Positions 12,531-24,750 are shown, counted from the stretch's first letter. The stretch is DNA of 64,000 nt from Hymenopus coronatus (GCA_030762935.1 CM060895.1:40476001-40540000); one strand, 5' to 3'. Notes: generated by a model not told the origin, from the letters alone. A program made the numbers and translations.

Positions 12531-12907
12531 TGGATGCTATGTATGTTTTCTTTTTATTTTATATTCTACTATTCACTGTAGTATAATTTATAAGAACCAT
12601 AATAATTTCTTCGTTGAACGTAAAATGTACAATATATAGAATAGTTCGTCATTTTTTCAGAAGATTTTTCATCACTCTTTTGGGCAATTTTGTTTGTTTT
12701 CTTTAGACAGATCTTGGGATTCTAAACCCATCTCTCAGTGATCAGCTTTTTAAAAAACTGATAATCACTTTAGTTATACCTTCATATCTACCACGATATA
12801 AGAATGTGTAATGAAGGTTTATCTTAACAAAAGACAGAAGAATGAGGTTTTTGTAAGAACAGTTTGTAGAGGAGCGAGTAGAATAAATCGTGCAATGCAA
12901 TTGCAAA

Positions 12908-13777
12908 TTTTATTACTATCTCTATACGAACTATGTACATAGTGTATAGATAAGGTATTGTATTCCGCACAAACATTCGATACCGAGATTTCACCGGAAA
13001 TATCTGTTTTGGATCCCCCTGAATCCAGAAAAAGCATTTTTACAAAAAGGTCCGTGTGTGTGTGCGTGTGCCTGTGTACAACATAGCTCAAAAACGAAAA
13101 TTCCGTTAAAAACCAAATTTGGTATTTAGGTTTGGTATCTTCCAAGGATGTGACACGAAGATTTTCAAGAAAATCCCCCCACCCCCAACTACCCTTTACA
13201 TGGAACTTTTTTCGAAAATTTTGATTTTCTAAAAAATAGCTCTAACGATTTTGATTAAAACATCATAGGTATATTACAGATATTTACCTGACAAATAAAA
13301 TGTACATCTTAAATTTTCTGGGAATAACCTCTGAAGACTACTTTATCTGAATGAATTTTACGCAATTTTGCATATCTGCTAAACCGTAAGAGATGGATAA
13401 AAACTTACTGCACAGAAAATGTAAAACACACAAGTTATGTTATATACATTTTTTTTTTCATGGAGGTGATCGTTTTTAAGGTATTCGTTATTTTTGGTTA
13501 CAGCTTTGAAAAACATATACTTTTCTCATACAGGAATTGGTCAACTCCTATCCATACAAACAAAGGAACTTCAGTGCATATAGCAACCAGCTTTTGACTA
13601 TCAGTTTAACCTATGGTTTTCCTTATTTTGCTTCTACAAGGTGGCAAGTAATAAAATTATTTCTGCTATTTTCTTGATTAGCATGAAGTAAATAGAGGCA
13701 TAAGCTTTTTAACAACAATTTGTTGCACAGATGTAGAGAAAGTCATGTGAATGAAACACATCAGATTTTTTTTTTAA
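12908..13777 (+). repeat. HER copy, full length
   Basis: The hairpin CTCTATACGAACTATGTACATAGTGTATAGATAAGG is slightly imperfect. The (GT)n tract is at 13053-13077. The tail is intact, GTCATGTGAATGAAACACATCAGA plus a T-run. It carries all blocks in order, so it is a good reference copy. Confidence 0.92.
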
Positions 13778-14184
13778 AACACATTTCAACTACATGTCGC
13801 GGATCACAGTTTCCGAATTATTGATGCCGTGATTGCATTTTGTTTCCAGCGCAAAATAAAATTATGCTTGCCGCAAAGAAAACTGTATTACGCTCCCTTT
13901 TATGGCCACTCAATATTGCACGCGATAGAGGCGCTGACCGCTAGGCCTTCCCTTCAGTGGAAAGTTTCTGTGAAAAGAACTATAATAATCGTGTAAACTG
14001 CAGAAATTACAATGGTGGTGGAACAAAGTTAGCCATTTTATGTTACACAGAATCTAAACTGGCATTTCCATTTGTGCCTTCTCTACCACATACTTAGAGA
14101 AGGTATTGTACTCCACCCAAAAATTCATATCCAGAAAGGTGTTATGAGGTCCCCTGAATAGAAAAAGATCCATCTGTGCATGTG

Positions 14185-14404
14185 AGCGAGTATTTTTTGT
14201 AGTGATTAACGCCCGCTTTTACTTCTATGGCACCGCAGGCGATGATACTGATGATACATGACTGAAGATGGAGCACCAGTGAAATGTGATGCAGGAGAAA
14301 CCGGAGAACCAGGGAAAATCCGCCCCCACACCGCTTTATCCCCCACAAATCTCACTTGTGGTCACTTGGGATCGAACCCGGGCCGTCTAGGAGTAAGCGA
14401 GTAT
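14185..14404 (-). repeat. tRNA-derived SINE, family A, with TSD
   Basis: AGCGAGTAT at 14185-14193 is repeated at 14396-14404. The SINE occupies 14194-14395 on the minus strand. Its B box GGGTTCGATCC and following bases match the copy at 23383-23628, including the GCGGGCGTTAA tail. The A-box part of the head is missing, so it is 5' truncated. Confidence 0.88.
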
Positions 14405-14488
14405 GTGTAGGCGCCCTCACGTGTGCGGGTGTGTCTGTGAATAGTATAACTATAAAACAAAAGGTTGGTTAAATGTCAAACTTGGTAT

Positions 14489-15150
14489 TTAAGGGTACAC
14501 TGTGAGTTAATGTTCAAGGTTTCACATTTTGTGTGGATTTTACAAAATGCTTATTGTAATACTGCTGTTCAATCACAGTACGTATTCCTAATTTCATTTA
14601 AGTTGGAAAATAATTTAAATTGTTAAACTATTTTATAAATGTTATTGTGTAAATATGTCGCATAATCATGCGCATTATAAAATATGAGAAAATTGGTAAC
14701 AATTTTTGCTATTGGAGCTTTGAACTACAAACACAATTGAACGAACATATATTTTAAATTAATATTAAGAGCGAATTGTAAAAATGTTTATAAGCCTATA
14801 AGCAATTGTAACTCTGCAAAGTAATATACTTTCAAAGAAAGGATTATTATTTTTAAAACTATTTTTGGCATTAGCAAGTGTTTTTGTCCTGTAAATGAAT
14901 ATTCTTCACTTGCTGGAAAGTTTAATGAAATTTATACAAAAACTGAGGCGCGTAGAATATTTAAAAGAGTGAAAATGCTGTTTTATAAAATATTATGCTA
15001 GCAAATAGGTGTATTATACGAACTATAAATTACAAGGGAGGACATGTAAATGCTGACTCTCTATGAATGCCCAAAGGTTCCAATAACCACATTTATATAA
15101 AAAAATTGATTTTTTGACCGATTATGGCCAAAAATCAGAATATCTCTTAA
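14489..15150. mobile_element. TTAA-flanked insertion (piggyBac-like target?)
   Basis: The HER phrase TATTTAAGTTTGGTATCTTCC is interrupted so that TTAA at 14489-14492 is followed by GGGTACACTG and resumes at TTAA 15147-15150. TTAA duplication is the piggyBac signature, but I see no convincing terminal inverted repeat and no transposase. The AT-rich insert could be a non-autonomous derivative or a chance coincidence. Confidence 0.45.
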
Positions 15151-15906
15151 GTTCAATATCTTCCAAAATCTCCCAACAAAAACTACCCTTTACATGGGAG
15201 ACGTTTCGAATATTTCTATTTTCTCAAAAATATCTCTACTGATTTTGATTAAAATACCACATATAAATATATTTACATTAAAATTAAGAAGTATATCTTG
15301 AATTTTCCGGGATTGGCCTCTGAAGCCGTCTTCATTCTGGATGACTCTTATATAACTGGTAATCATTTCCGAGACATTACTTATTACTGATTTAAATGTT
15401 ACAATATATAATCTTTTCCCAAACGGAAAGTTGCAAATTGTTTATCGTTTCTATTTTTTTTTCTTTTTTTCTTGGCCATATAAAGAAAACGGAATTTCAA
15501 TGCCATGGCAACCAGTTTTTAAAGAATTTTGCTATTACTTTAGCCTTGTGCACCGTATTTCCTTTATGCGCACAAGGAAATAGCTAATAAGATCATTTCT
15601 GCTCACGTTTATCTCGTTTAGCATGAAGTATATAAAACAATACTTTTTGTTGCAGAAAAGATAGAGAAGCTCATGCGAGTATAAGACATCAAATGTTTAG
15701 CTCTCAATTATGTCCCCAATACAGTCAGTAAATATTACTTTTTCCCACGAGCATTTTGGTTTCAAAATTCACAACATTACAAAAATAAACGTCAATAAAA
15801 TGAAGATTATTCGCCGAAACAATGTTGTAAATGTAAATACGTAGGATTAATCCTATATAAACAAATCATTAGTATGGAACTTCCGCACAAACGAGTATAA
15901 TTATAA

Positions 15907-16771
15907 TTTTTACATTCTCTATACGTACTATGTACATAGTATATAGAGAAGGTATTGCATTGCACCCAAAAATTTGATATCGAGATTTCACCGGTAATAC
16001 ATTTTTAAGAGCCCCAGAATAAAAAAGAACATTTTTATTTTTAGAAAAATGACCGCGCGTTTGTGAGTGTGTGTGGGCGGGGGGGGGGCAACATAGCTCA
16101 AACAGTAAAGATCGATAAATACCAAACTTGGAATTTAAGTTTGGTATATCTTCCAAGGATTTGTCACGAAGATTTTCAAGAAAATCCACCACACTCAACT
16201 CCTCTTTACATGGAGCAATTTTCGAAAATTTTGACTTTCTCAAAAATGACTAACGATTTTTATTAAAAACTTTTATATCTAAGATATTCGTTAAAAATAA
16301 AATGTATATCTTGAATTTTCTTGGAATATTCTGTGAATACACGTTTATTCTGGATGAATTTTACATAACTGGTAAACCGTAGAAGATATTCAAATTCTTA
16401 TCACACAAAAAATGTAGAGCTCTTTAAAATACACAGTTTAAGTTATATACATTTTTTTCGTGTATTTGACAGTTCTTGAGGTAATCCTTGTTATTAGTTT
16501 CAGCTTTAAAATACTTAATACTTTTCTCATACGGGAATTTGTCAACTCCTGTCCATACAAACAAAGGAACTTCAGTCACATAGCAACCAGCTTTTGACAT
16601 CACTTTAACTTATAGTACTCCCTTATTTCACTTCTATTTACAAGAAAGCATTTAATAAAACCCTTTCTGCCAATTTTTCAAGATTAACATTAAATAGAAG
16701 AATAAGCTTTTAACAATAATTTATTGTAGAGATGTAGAGAAAGTCACGTGAATGGAACAAATCAGATTTTT
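15907..16771 (+). repeat. HER copy, full length
   Basis: The hairpin (TCTCTATACGTACTATGTACATAG...) is strong. The GT tract at 16058-16076 ends in a G9 run. The tail is GTCACGTGAATGGAACAAATCAGATTTTT. Confidence 0.92.
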
Positions 16772-17000
16772 ATTTCATCAAACCATTAATGGATAGAAGG
16801 AAATTTAGAAGTATTGAAAAGGAAGTATAGAAATACCCTCCTGTGATAAAGCAAAACTGGTTGTTTATAGAACATTTGTGAGCACAGGATTTTCTGTACA
16901 TTTTGTAATCTGCTGCGTATCTATTGTTCAAGTGCAACAAGTTACTTTTGTGGTACATTTAATAGGCAACTTGTCATAAGCAAAGTTTCATGAGCGCACC

Positions 17001-17212
17001 TCTATAATGTGGTCATAGCGTGTCTGCTTCACATATCAAAGGTTCCGAGTTCGAATCTCGGCTAAGGTGGGTTACCCGGATAAGATTTTTAACGGAGTTT
17101 TCCCTTAAGCTAATATGACGATTCTCAAATACCGGGGTCATTTGAGCGTGATTTCACAGATTTCATCCATCGTCCGATTTGACCTAGCAGTTAAAGGACT
17201 TTTAAAAAAAGT
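17001..17212 (+). repeat. tRNA-derived SINE, family D
   Basis: GCGTGTCTGCTTCACATATCAAAGG then GAGTTCGAATCTC, a near-consensus B box, then GGTTACCCGGATAAGATTTTT as in the copy at 9888. It ends in an A-run at 17203-17210. Confidence 0.82.
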
Positions 17213-17356
17213 TGCATGTGGCATTAAGTCTGATAACCAGAAACCAATTCATTTGCATCTGCTGGTAACATAACTTATGCTGAAGAAACAACTTTATGAC
17301 TCATACATATAACCAACATAATTTGAAAACAAATATTAAACAAGTGTTTATGTGCT

Positions 17357-17900
17357 ACAAAAGTGTAGCACAAACTACATGGGACTTTTTTTGAACATTT
17401 TGTTTGTTTCAAAAATGGCTATAACGATTTTCATTAAAATACCGTATATTAAAGATATTTACATCAGAAATAAAAAATGTATTTTTAATTTTCTAGGAAT
17501 AGTCTCTGAAGACCTCTATTCTGGACGAGTTTTGCAGAATTTTGCATAGCGGTTCCTTAAGATAAAGCAAAAACTTACTCCACAAAAATATAGATTTCGT
17601 TAAAACACATAATTTATCTCACATACGTTTTTCTTGTACAATTTCCCGAGATATTCTTTGTTATTGATTTCAGTTTTAAACTACTTAACTTTTCTCAAAC
17701 GGGACCATGCAGAGCGAACCAAACTTATTTGTTTCACATAGTGACCAGTTTTCAATAGATTTTACAATCACTCTAGCATAATGTATGGTCTTATTTCTTT
17801 TCTGTTTACAATGAAACAAGTAATACGACCAATTCTGCTAACTTTTATTTCCATTAACACGATGTAGATAAAAGAATAATCTTTTGTAAGAATCAGATTT
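17357..17900 (+). repeat. HER copy, head-truncated
   Basis: Begins at the ACTACATGGGACTTTTTTTGA block. It ends early at AAGAATCAGATTTTTT because the GTAGAGAAAGT portion is deleted. Confidence 0.8.
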
Positions 17901-20040
17901 TTTAAAATGAGAATAAAATTAAAAATAGTGCATTTACCTTGAAATACAATCAAGTATGCCAGAGCTACAACATGTTTAGTTTGACTTGGGAACATTGCAT
18001 TCATTTGTGTGAAAATTTTCCCAGCTTAAGCTACTTTTGCATGGCTTAATTTACTCCCGATGCAGTATGTTAAAACACCATAATTTTCTCATTTTCAAAG
18101 CGCAATAAAATCTTTCTAATCTGCACAGTCATATTTCAATAAAAATGGACCAACGTAAAGGGATGTCCAAAAGAGGTGTTAGTTTTTTTATAGAAAAAAC
18201 GAATGTAGGCTACATAATGCTAAGCAACTGTTGCATGAATCAAATAAAAAGACTACACGAGTAGAAATTTATAATAATAATATTGTACCGTTGCAATTAT
18301 ATACATGTTAAATCATGTTCAGTTGAACACACTAAAGAGGTACATACATAACTGAGAAACAAAAGAACTGCCCAATATAGAAGCATACGGGATGTCCAGC
18401 TTCCAGGATTCAGGGGTGTCCAACATACAGAATAACTTGATATGAAAAAAGCACTTTGTCTGGTTCCAGAAAATACGTTTACCCAAGTTAACCAGGTGTC
18501 CAACCCGAAGGGGAGGTTTTATTGCAATATTAAATACAGATTGTAATGTGAAAATTCTACATATATTCATAAAATATCATTTATTAAAATGGCGACAAGA
18601 GGATATGTAAAATATCTCAAAAGCTTCACTGTAAACTTCAATTTAAAAATTAAAAACCATGAATGTAATATCTCTATACAGTGGAAGTAATGTGGGTCAA
18701 GGATTAATACTAAAGATTTGTCCAAGCCCAAAAAGGATCACACAATTATAACGCAGATATGATAGTAGCTTTCACCTGCCTAAATAAACACAAGAAACAA
18801 ATATGTATACATGACCCTAATAATTGGCAAACATTTTCCATCAACATATTTGATTTGTATGTCTCTCTGAAATTCAGCACTTCTATTTGGTTCTTGGACA
18901 GATAATTTTACAACTTAAATGAATTATTCTTAAAGGAATTCCAGACCGAGTTTAATTAGCTCAATTTTATTTATAAATTTTACGTTTAGTTTATCAAGAA
19001 ATAATGACCTCTTAAATTATATTATAGTAACACAGTAATTATTTCTGATAAAAAGTTAATGTTATATTTTAACTATGTCATATAATTTTGTATGCTTTTT
19101 ATAGCTTATTTATAGCATCCTGTATGCTCTATAACATGAATTAAATAGAGTTAAATTTTTTAGGTACCTAAAACCAGATTTTAAGCATCTAAAGGTTTTG
19201 TTATGTCATTCCCTCAATCGCTTCGAGTTCTCGTTGTTGCAATTACAATGATAACCGGCTTGTACTTATCTATCTACATAGATTTGGTTATCTTCTCTGG
19301 AAATTATTACACTCACAAGAGGTCAAAATTCGAAATTGAGTGATTTGGCACTTTCTATATCTGTTTATTCCTTGTGTCGAGGTTAAACGCAGGCTTTACG
19401 GTATTCCTTTGATATCTTTTCTGTGGGAGGACAGAATATGAAGGCTACAAAGTATAGCCATTAATAAACTGTTGCCTTTTTTCCAACGAAGGGAAGAGCG
19501 TAAAAAGCTTGTTCATGTTAAATGAAAATTAATTGAGCCCGGACGGAAGTTGCCATTTTCGTTTTCTTACGAATGAAAGGCGAAAGGAGGGGACGTGGAT
19601 AAACTTTAATCGATCTACTTAAAAGTTAACCACATCTCTAAACCAACCACTGAAGTCATTACTTTCTTTTACTTATATAACAAGCAAAACTTTCCTCTTC
19701 AAAATCATGTAGTATAGCTTAATCAATTTAAGTGGTAATTTCTCGTAAATATTATATAAAAAAACGGTACATCGAGATCAAGGCGTATCAAAGGTATGCA
19801 GTAATAGTTTTACTGTATCTTTTCCATCTATAGATCTCTGTGCCAATTTATATTATAGTAAAACTACGGGATATTTTATGTATTCCATTTATTTAAAGGC
19901 AGAATTTTTAGCATTTTTAATTATGCAACCGCAGAAGGAGTGCTTTAGTGTAATGGTTCATTAACATTTACTGTACAAAATGGAAATCTGTTTCTAATAA
20001 TGCACAATTCCCTTTTCTTTAATATATAGAACAAGTAGTT
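17901..20040. other. 2.1-kb unassigned AT-rich region
   Basis: This is the longest stretch without HER, SINE or transposon similarity. GTGTCCAAC-like words recur at 18397, 18414 and 18495. Two overlapping minus-strand open frames at 18297-18570 contradict each other in frame and show no domain. I see no gene. Confidence 0.5.
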
Positions 20041-20990
20041 GAGAAGGAATCATATATTCTCTATTACAGAGAATATGTACTAGTTGGAACGAATCAGTTT
20101 GTAAAAATGTATTAATTCCTTCCCCTCTATTATTGAGAACATGTGGTTGGAATGAATCCGTTTGCAAAGGTGTATAATTCCTTCCCCTCTATCACACAGA
20201 ACATGTAATAGTGGGATGAATCTAAGAATGTAGAATGTCTTTCTCTCTACTACACAGAACATGTACTAGTTGGAATGAATCTGTTAGCAAGAATGTATAA
20301 TTCCTTCTCCTTTATCACTCGGAACATGTACTAATGGAATGCATCTGTAAGAATGTATAATTCCTTCCCCTCTACTATACAGAACATGTACTAGTTGGAA
20401 TAAATCTGTTTGCAAGAATGTACAATTCCTTCCCCTCTATTGCAGAAAACATGTAGTTGAAGTGAATCTGTAAGAATAAATAATTCTTTCTCCTCTATTA
20501 CACAGAGCATGTAATTGAAATGAATCAGTATAAGAATCCATCATTGCTTCCCTCTCTTACACAGAACACGTAGCTGAAATGAGTCCGTAAGAACGCCTAA
20601 TTCTTCCCACTCTATTAAACAGAAAATGTAATTGAAATGTATCTACAATAGAATGTATAATTTCTTCTCCTCTATTACAAGAACAAGTAGATGGAATGAA
20701 TCCGTTTGTAAGAATGTATAATTACTTCACCTCCATTACAGAGAACATGTAGTTGAAATGAATCTGTAAGAATGTATAATTCCTTTCCCCTCTATAATAC
20801 AGAACATGTAGTAGAAATTAATCTGTATAAGAATGTACAATTGCTTCCCTTTATTACACAGAAAATATAGTTGGAATGAATCTGTTTGTAAGAATGTAGA
20901 ATTTCTTCTACTCTAATACAGATAACATGTAGATGGAATCTGTCTATAAATTTGCATAATTTCTTCCCCTCTATTACACTGAACATTAAA
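20041..20990. repeat. ~60-bp minisatellite, about 16 units
   Basis: The phrase CAGAACATGTA(G/C)T(A/T)G, then GGAATGAATCTGT, AAGAATGTATAATTCCTTC and CCCTCTATTACA repeats every 58-66 bp (anchors near 20071, 20137, 20199, 20257, 20322, 20382, 20447 and onward). Units differ by point changes and by presence or absence of TTTG after CTG. Minus-strand open frames through it follow from the near-multiple-of-three unit length. Confidence 0.95.
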
Positions 20991-21095
20991 TATTTTTACC
21001 AGCATCACTGGGCTGTTATAAATTTAGTACAAGGCCTGGTCATGATAAAAGTAAGGAAGTTAAAAGATAGTTTTAAAGAGTTTAACACCACTTAC

Positions 21096-21460
21096 CGCGA
21101 AGGCCAATGATCCGGCACGAAGATGTTCCACCAAGAGGGCCGCTTGTGTCTCTCAGATATCTTATCCCCAACAGTGCCTGGTGCCGCACCTACCATCACG
21201 CCCTTGCGCCGTTTTCTCTCCATCTTAATGTGCCAGGACTTGCGGCGACTCCTTTTGTCAGCAGCGGTGGTCGTCGGAACGCTCGTTGTCGTCGGAGTCT
21301 CCATGATAAGGGTCTCCTCGAGTAAGCCCGGTATAGAGGATGTACTCCACTGCTTCGGGGAATCCCCCGCATCATCAAAATTGTCCAAGACCGTCTGAAC
21401 TTTCATATCTCGGTGACCTTTCTCTTCGTCCGATACGTGAACGTACCACTCCGTCTCCAT
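21096..21460 (-). CDS. Candidate first coding exon, unrecognised protein
   Basis: An ATG at 21460 with G at -3 and G at +4 opens a 121-codon frame. An in-frame TAA lies about 30 bases upstream. The frame ends at a splice donor, CG|GTAAGTGG on the minus strand (GT at 21095-21094), after residues ending DHWPS. The residues begin METEWYVHVSDEEKGH, then comes a Thr-rich TTTSVPTTT stretch, a basic KRSRRKSWHIKMERKRRK segment (possible nuclear localisation signal) and RPSWWNIFVPDHW at the end. I do not recognise the protein. Base composition is far more GC/CpG-rich than the flanks, and complexity is like coding sequence. The downstream exon should lie at lower coordinates or outside the window. Confidence 0.6.
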
Positions 21461-22150
21461 CACACACCCACTCCGGTTGGGATGGGCAACACTTAGAATT
21501 CACCAAGGAACGTATATCCGTTTTAGAACTGCTCACCTAATTTCACTTGCACAACTTTTGCTGTAACACAATACACAATAAGAATACCTGAGCGCAGCAA
21601 ATGCGTTTGTACTGTTAGTGCTTCACAATGACACTTGTTCACAAACACTTGTTGCACTCGTATAATGAAACCTCTACAGCTCCAGAGGAAGTCGGTAGTT
21701 GCGTTGTAAGCCAGGAATTTCAAAGATTCCCTTTTCAAGGAAGTTATTGCACGATGCGGAGGGAAGATTTCAAAGCCAAGGTAAGGAAAACTCATCCTTA
21801 AGACGGAAGTGCATTGCACATGGAAGGTGTAGAAGCTGCTCCTTCATCGTGGGCGGAGACTTCAACGGCCGAGTAGAACACGAGCTGCGTTACGCAATTT
21901 TCCTTGTCCGTACGTGCGGCAACTAACTGGTGCTGAGACACTAACTTTACTGCTGTCGTAGCATCTGTAATAGAATTGAGTAAAATGTGGGTCAGTGTTA
22001 CACCTGCCTACTTTGTGAGAGACGCAGACCACGTAGCGGCGGGGATCTTGAGGTGAACCACTTGACATGAGCAAGACTTTCGCGTGGGGGGAAAAAAGTG
22101 ACAGGCGAAGAGGGGAGACTTATCTGTAGCAAAGCCTTCCAGATCACGCA
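21461..22150 (-). promoter_or_regulatory. CpG-richer upstream region of candidate gene
   Basis: The GC/CpG enrichment extends upstream of the candidate exon to about 22150 and then stops. This fits a 5' UTR and promoter. I see no clear TATA box and cannot fix a start site. Opposing open frames here have no domains. Confidence 0.35.
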
Positions 22151-22559
22151 CTTCATTTCAGTTTGAATTTAAGTATCAAGAGGTATAACAGGAAGAGATT
22201 ACAGGTTTTATGTACTCGTAAAAGTGAAGTTTTAGAACCCTCGTAACATATGCCGATAGGTGATACAGAAAATGAACTATAGGGTATTTCAAAAGTAACT
22301 TCAAACTTTAAACGTTATAAATAAAATACTTGAGACAAAATAAAAAAGAAAACAAAAGAAGGAACGTATTGGGGAAAAATTTAGTTTTATTGAACACTGG
22401 AAAGATGTACTCCGCACATCTTGTTCAACGCACATCATTTTGCAGATGATGTCTTGGAATTTTAACAATTTTTTTGGAGATATGTTTCAGTTGCTGTCGG
22501 GTTGTTGAATGTGACAGGAAAACCCATTTTTAAGGAACCCCACAGCCAAAGGTCGGTCG

Positions 22560-23145
22560 GTCGGACTGAGATCTGAAGATCGCGGAGGCCATTTGTCGGA
22601 ACATTACGAACAGTACATGGCCTATTCTTAAATCTTTAGGAGTACTAAATTTTCTCAGACTTTGAGTAAAACTCCTCATGCTTTCATAATAGAATGCAGC
22701 TAAATCAATGCTATCATTTAGTGATTTAGCCAAATTCTTATAGAAATATGAATAAAATGACTAATACTTTTTTCAACAAAACTGTATCGTGGTAATAGAG
22801 AACTAAACAAAAACAAAAGAGTAGCAAACCCTATTGCTTGTCAGTGTGTCGGTCAGTTTGAGATTTGAAAGTCGCGGAGGCCATTTGTTAGAACATTACG
22901 AATAGAACTGTTAAAAGTTTTAAATTTTCTCAAACCTTGGTAAAAAAAAAAAACTTACTTTAATAATAGCATTGAAGCAGCTGTATTCTATCATTAAGTG
23001 ATAGCACCATGATTTGCAGCTTATAAATGATTACAACAGTATGAATAAAATTACTAATGTTTTGTTCAACAAAACTGTACCATGGTAACGGTGAACTAAA
23101 CAAAAAGAAAAGAAAAGCTTATTGCTTACCCAGTATGCGACTTCT
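22560..23145. repeat. Tandem duplication, ~292-bp unit
   Basis: GCGGAGGCCATTTGT occurs at 22582 and 22874. The two units then run in parallel (CTCA-AC-TT, AACAAAACTGTA-C-TGGTAA, GAACTAAACAAAAA, ATTGCTT), with moderate divergence. The duplication includes the end of the transposase remnant. Confidence 0.85.
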
Positions 23146-23189
23146 TTTGATTTTACCCTATCTCAAATATTATAATATTTATAACCGAT

Positions 23190-23259
23190 TTCACACCCGG
23201 AGGTATTGGGTTCGATTCCCGGGTGGAGCGGAGATTCTTTTTTTTTTTTTTTTTTTTTT
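23190..23259 (+). repeat. tRNA 3'-half-like fragment followed by T-run
   Basis: TTCACACCCGGAGGT then GGGTTCGATTCCCGGGTGGAG has a perfect T arm (CCGGG/B box). The sequence resembles the 3' half of a Val(CAC)-type tRNA. A T22 run follows at 23238-23259. The 5' half is missing. Confidence 0.5.
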
Positions 23260-23382
23260 AACAGAATCGTTCCCTATCGCCCACAATTTTCTGGATATAT
23301 GTGAGCGTGAATGTGCATATGTTTGAAAAAAAGAAAATGATTAAAACCCCAACGTTAAAGCACCTACAGCAACGAGCTATTT

Positions 23383-23628
23383 GGCCGCGTCGTGGTCGAG
23401 TGGTTAGACCACTCGCCTCACCTAGACGGCCCGGGTTCGATCCCAAGCGACCGCATATGAGATTTGTGATGAACAAAGCGGTGCTGGGGCGGGTTTTCTC
23501 TGGGTTCTCCGGTTTCCTCCGCCATCGCGTTCCACCTGTGCTACATTTTCATTCATGCATCATCAGTGTCACCGCCTGCGGTGCCATAAGTAGTTAAAGC
23601 GGGCGTTAACACTATCAACAAAAAAAAC
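23383..23628 (+). repeat. tRNA-derived SINE, family A, full length
   Basis: The head GGCCGCGTCGTGGTCGAGTGG carries a consensus A box (TGGTCGAGTGG), and GGGTTCGATCC is the B box, 48 bases apart as in tRNAs. The body includes GGTTTTCTCTGGGTTCTCCGG, and the tail is GCGGGCGTTAACACTATCAAC plus A8. It lies inside the TIR transposon. Confidence 0.9.
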
Positions 23629-24055
23629 TAGATATTTTAAAGCAAAAGACCCTATATAACCTTATAAATGAAACAAAAATATATTTATACCTGTTTAAAG
23701 TTTGAATTCAGTTTTGAAATGCCCTATATATTGTGGTATTATAAATGGTAGTAAAATTAGAATATATTATCATAGTCGTTAAAGATTAATAACCTTGACG
23801 AATGTCGTAGAGAATAATGCATGCATTAATATAACGTTTATTACGCTATTAAGGCGATATTAAAATCCTCAACCCGGCAATGTTAAATCTGCCAAGTTTA
23901 CAACTCATATCTCAGATACACTTAAAGATACAACACCGAAGTTCATCCTATATGGTCCATTCTATCCCAATGTTCTGTTTAGCTAGCGAGTTTGTTTATT
24001 AAGAAATATGGAACTATTTTCTTAAATATATCTAATATCCTTTTGTTAATATTTA

Positions 24056-24575
24056 CTTTCTTACTTTCTCTACACGTAGGTACTATGCACACAGTGTATA
24101 GAGAAGGTACTGTATTGCACCAAAAAAATCGGCACAGAGATTTCGCCGGAAATCCAAAAAAGTCTTTTTAGAAAAGGTCAGTATGAGTGTGTGTGTGTGT
24201 GTGGTGTGTGTGTGTGTGTGTGTACAACATAGCTTAAAAACAAAAAGTCCGTTAAATACAAAACTTGGTATTTAAGTTAAGTATCTTTCAAGGATGCGAT
24301 ATGAAGATTTTCAAGATCCCCCCATCCCAATCTACTTTTACATGGAAAATTTTTCGAAAATTATTTTCTTAAAAGTGGCTCTCACAATTTTGATTAAAAT
24401 GTGTATATAAAAGATATTTTAATGACAAATGAAATGTATATTCTGGATTATCTGGGAAGACCTTTTAATTCTGGATGAATTTTGTATAACAAGTAAGAGA
24501 TGACAAAAACTTACTACACAAAATATTAGGTCTCATTAAAAACCTTATTTAAGTCATATACGTTTTTGTTTAGTT
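24056..24575 (+). repeat. HER copy, tail-truncated
   Basis: The head hairpin TCTCTACACGTAGGTACTATGCACACAGTGTATAGAGA is intact. (GT)n is at 24185-24221. It ends abruptly in the TCATATACGTTTTTG block. Confidence 0.85.
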
Positions 24576-24684
24576 TAATTTTTTTTGTGGTTTCTGGGAA
24601 CTTCCATTTCTAATATAATTATTGAAATGACAGATACGGAAATGTTTCTTTGATTTTCTCTACATCCGTTACAAATTATTATTG

Positions 24685-24750
24685 GGCGTAGTGCAATACC
24701 TTCTGTACTACGTACCAGGTACTAAGTACAAAAAGTAAAAATTGATGACT
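24685..24750 (-). repeat. HER fragment, head end
   Basis: GTGCAATACCTTCTGTACTACGTACCAGGTACTAAGTAC then AAAAAGTAAAA. The hairpin stem here is GTAC-rich and differs from the common head. Confidence 0.65.

Larger units (their letters stand above)
14084..15700 (+). repeat. HER copy split by two insertions
   Basis: The head is at 14084-14193, continues at 14405-14492, and resumes at 15147-15700 (CTTCCAAAATCTCCCAAC to CATGCGAGTATAAGACATCA). The interruptions are a SINE (14194-14395) and a 654-bp TTAA-flanked insert (14493-15146). Confidence 0.82.
22276..23730 (-). mobile_element. Decayed mariner/Tc1-like transposon with TIRs
   Basis: TATAGGGTATTTCAAAAG at 22278 and its inverted partner near 23695-23728 form 36-bp terminal repeats with 4 mismatches, flanked by TA. 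Between 22330 and 22640 the minus strand reads as a broken transposase C-terminus. ASAIFRSQSDRPTFGCG corresponds to the family's WPPRSPDL...LWG block, followed by a stretch ending near KTKFF. The catalytic N-terminal part is absent. The rest is a tandem duplication plus SINE material. Confidence 0.7.

Noticed and set aside
20080..20986. Minus-strand repetitive peptides with MFCVIEGK-like units
   Set aside because: They arise from the ~60-bp minisatellite, whose unit length is near a multiple of three. The frame breaks at units of other length and there is no gene context.
20041..20990. Regularly spaced repeats resembling a CRISPR array
   Set aside because: The whole unit repeats without unique spacers, and the surroundings are eukaryotic with SINEs, mariners and splice sites.
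23190..23259. Functional tRNA-Val gene
   Set aside because: Only the 3' half with the T arm is present; no acceptor 5' strand or D arm can be found upstream.
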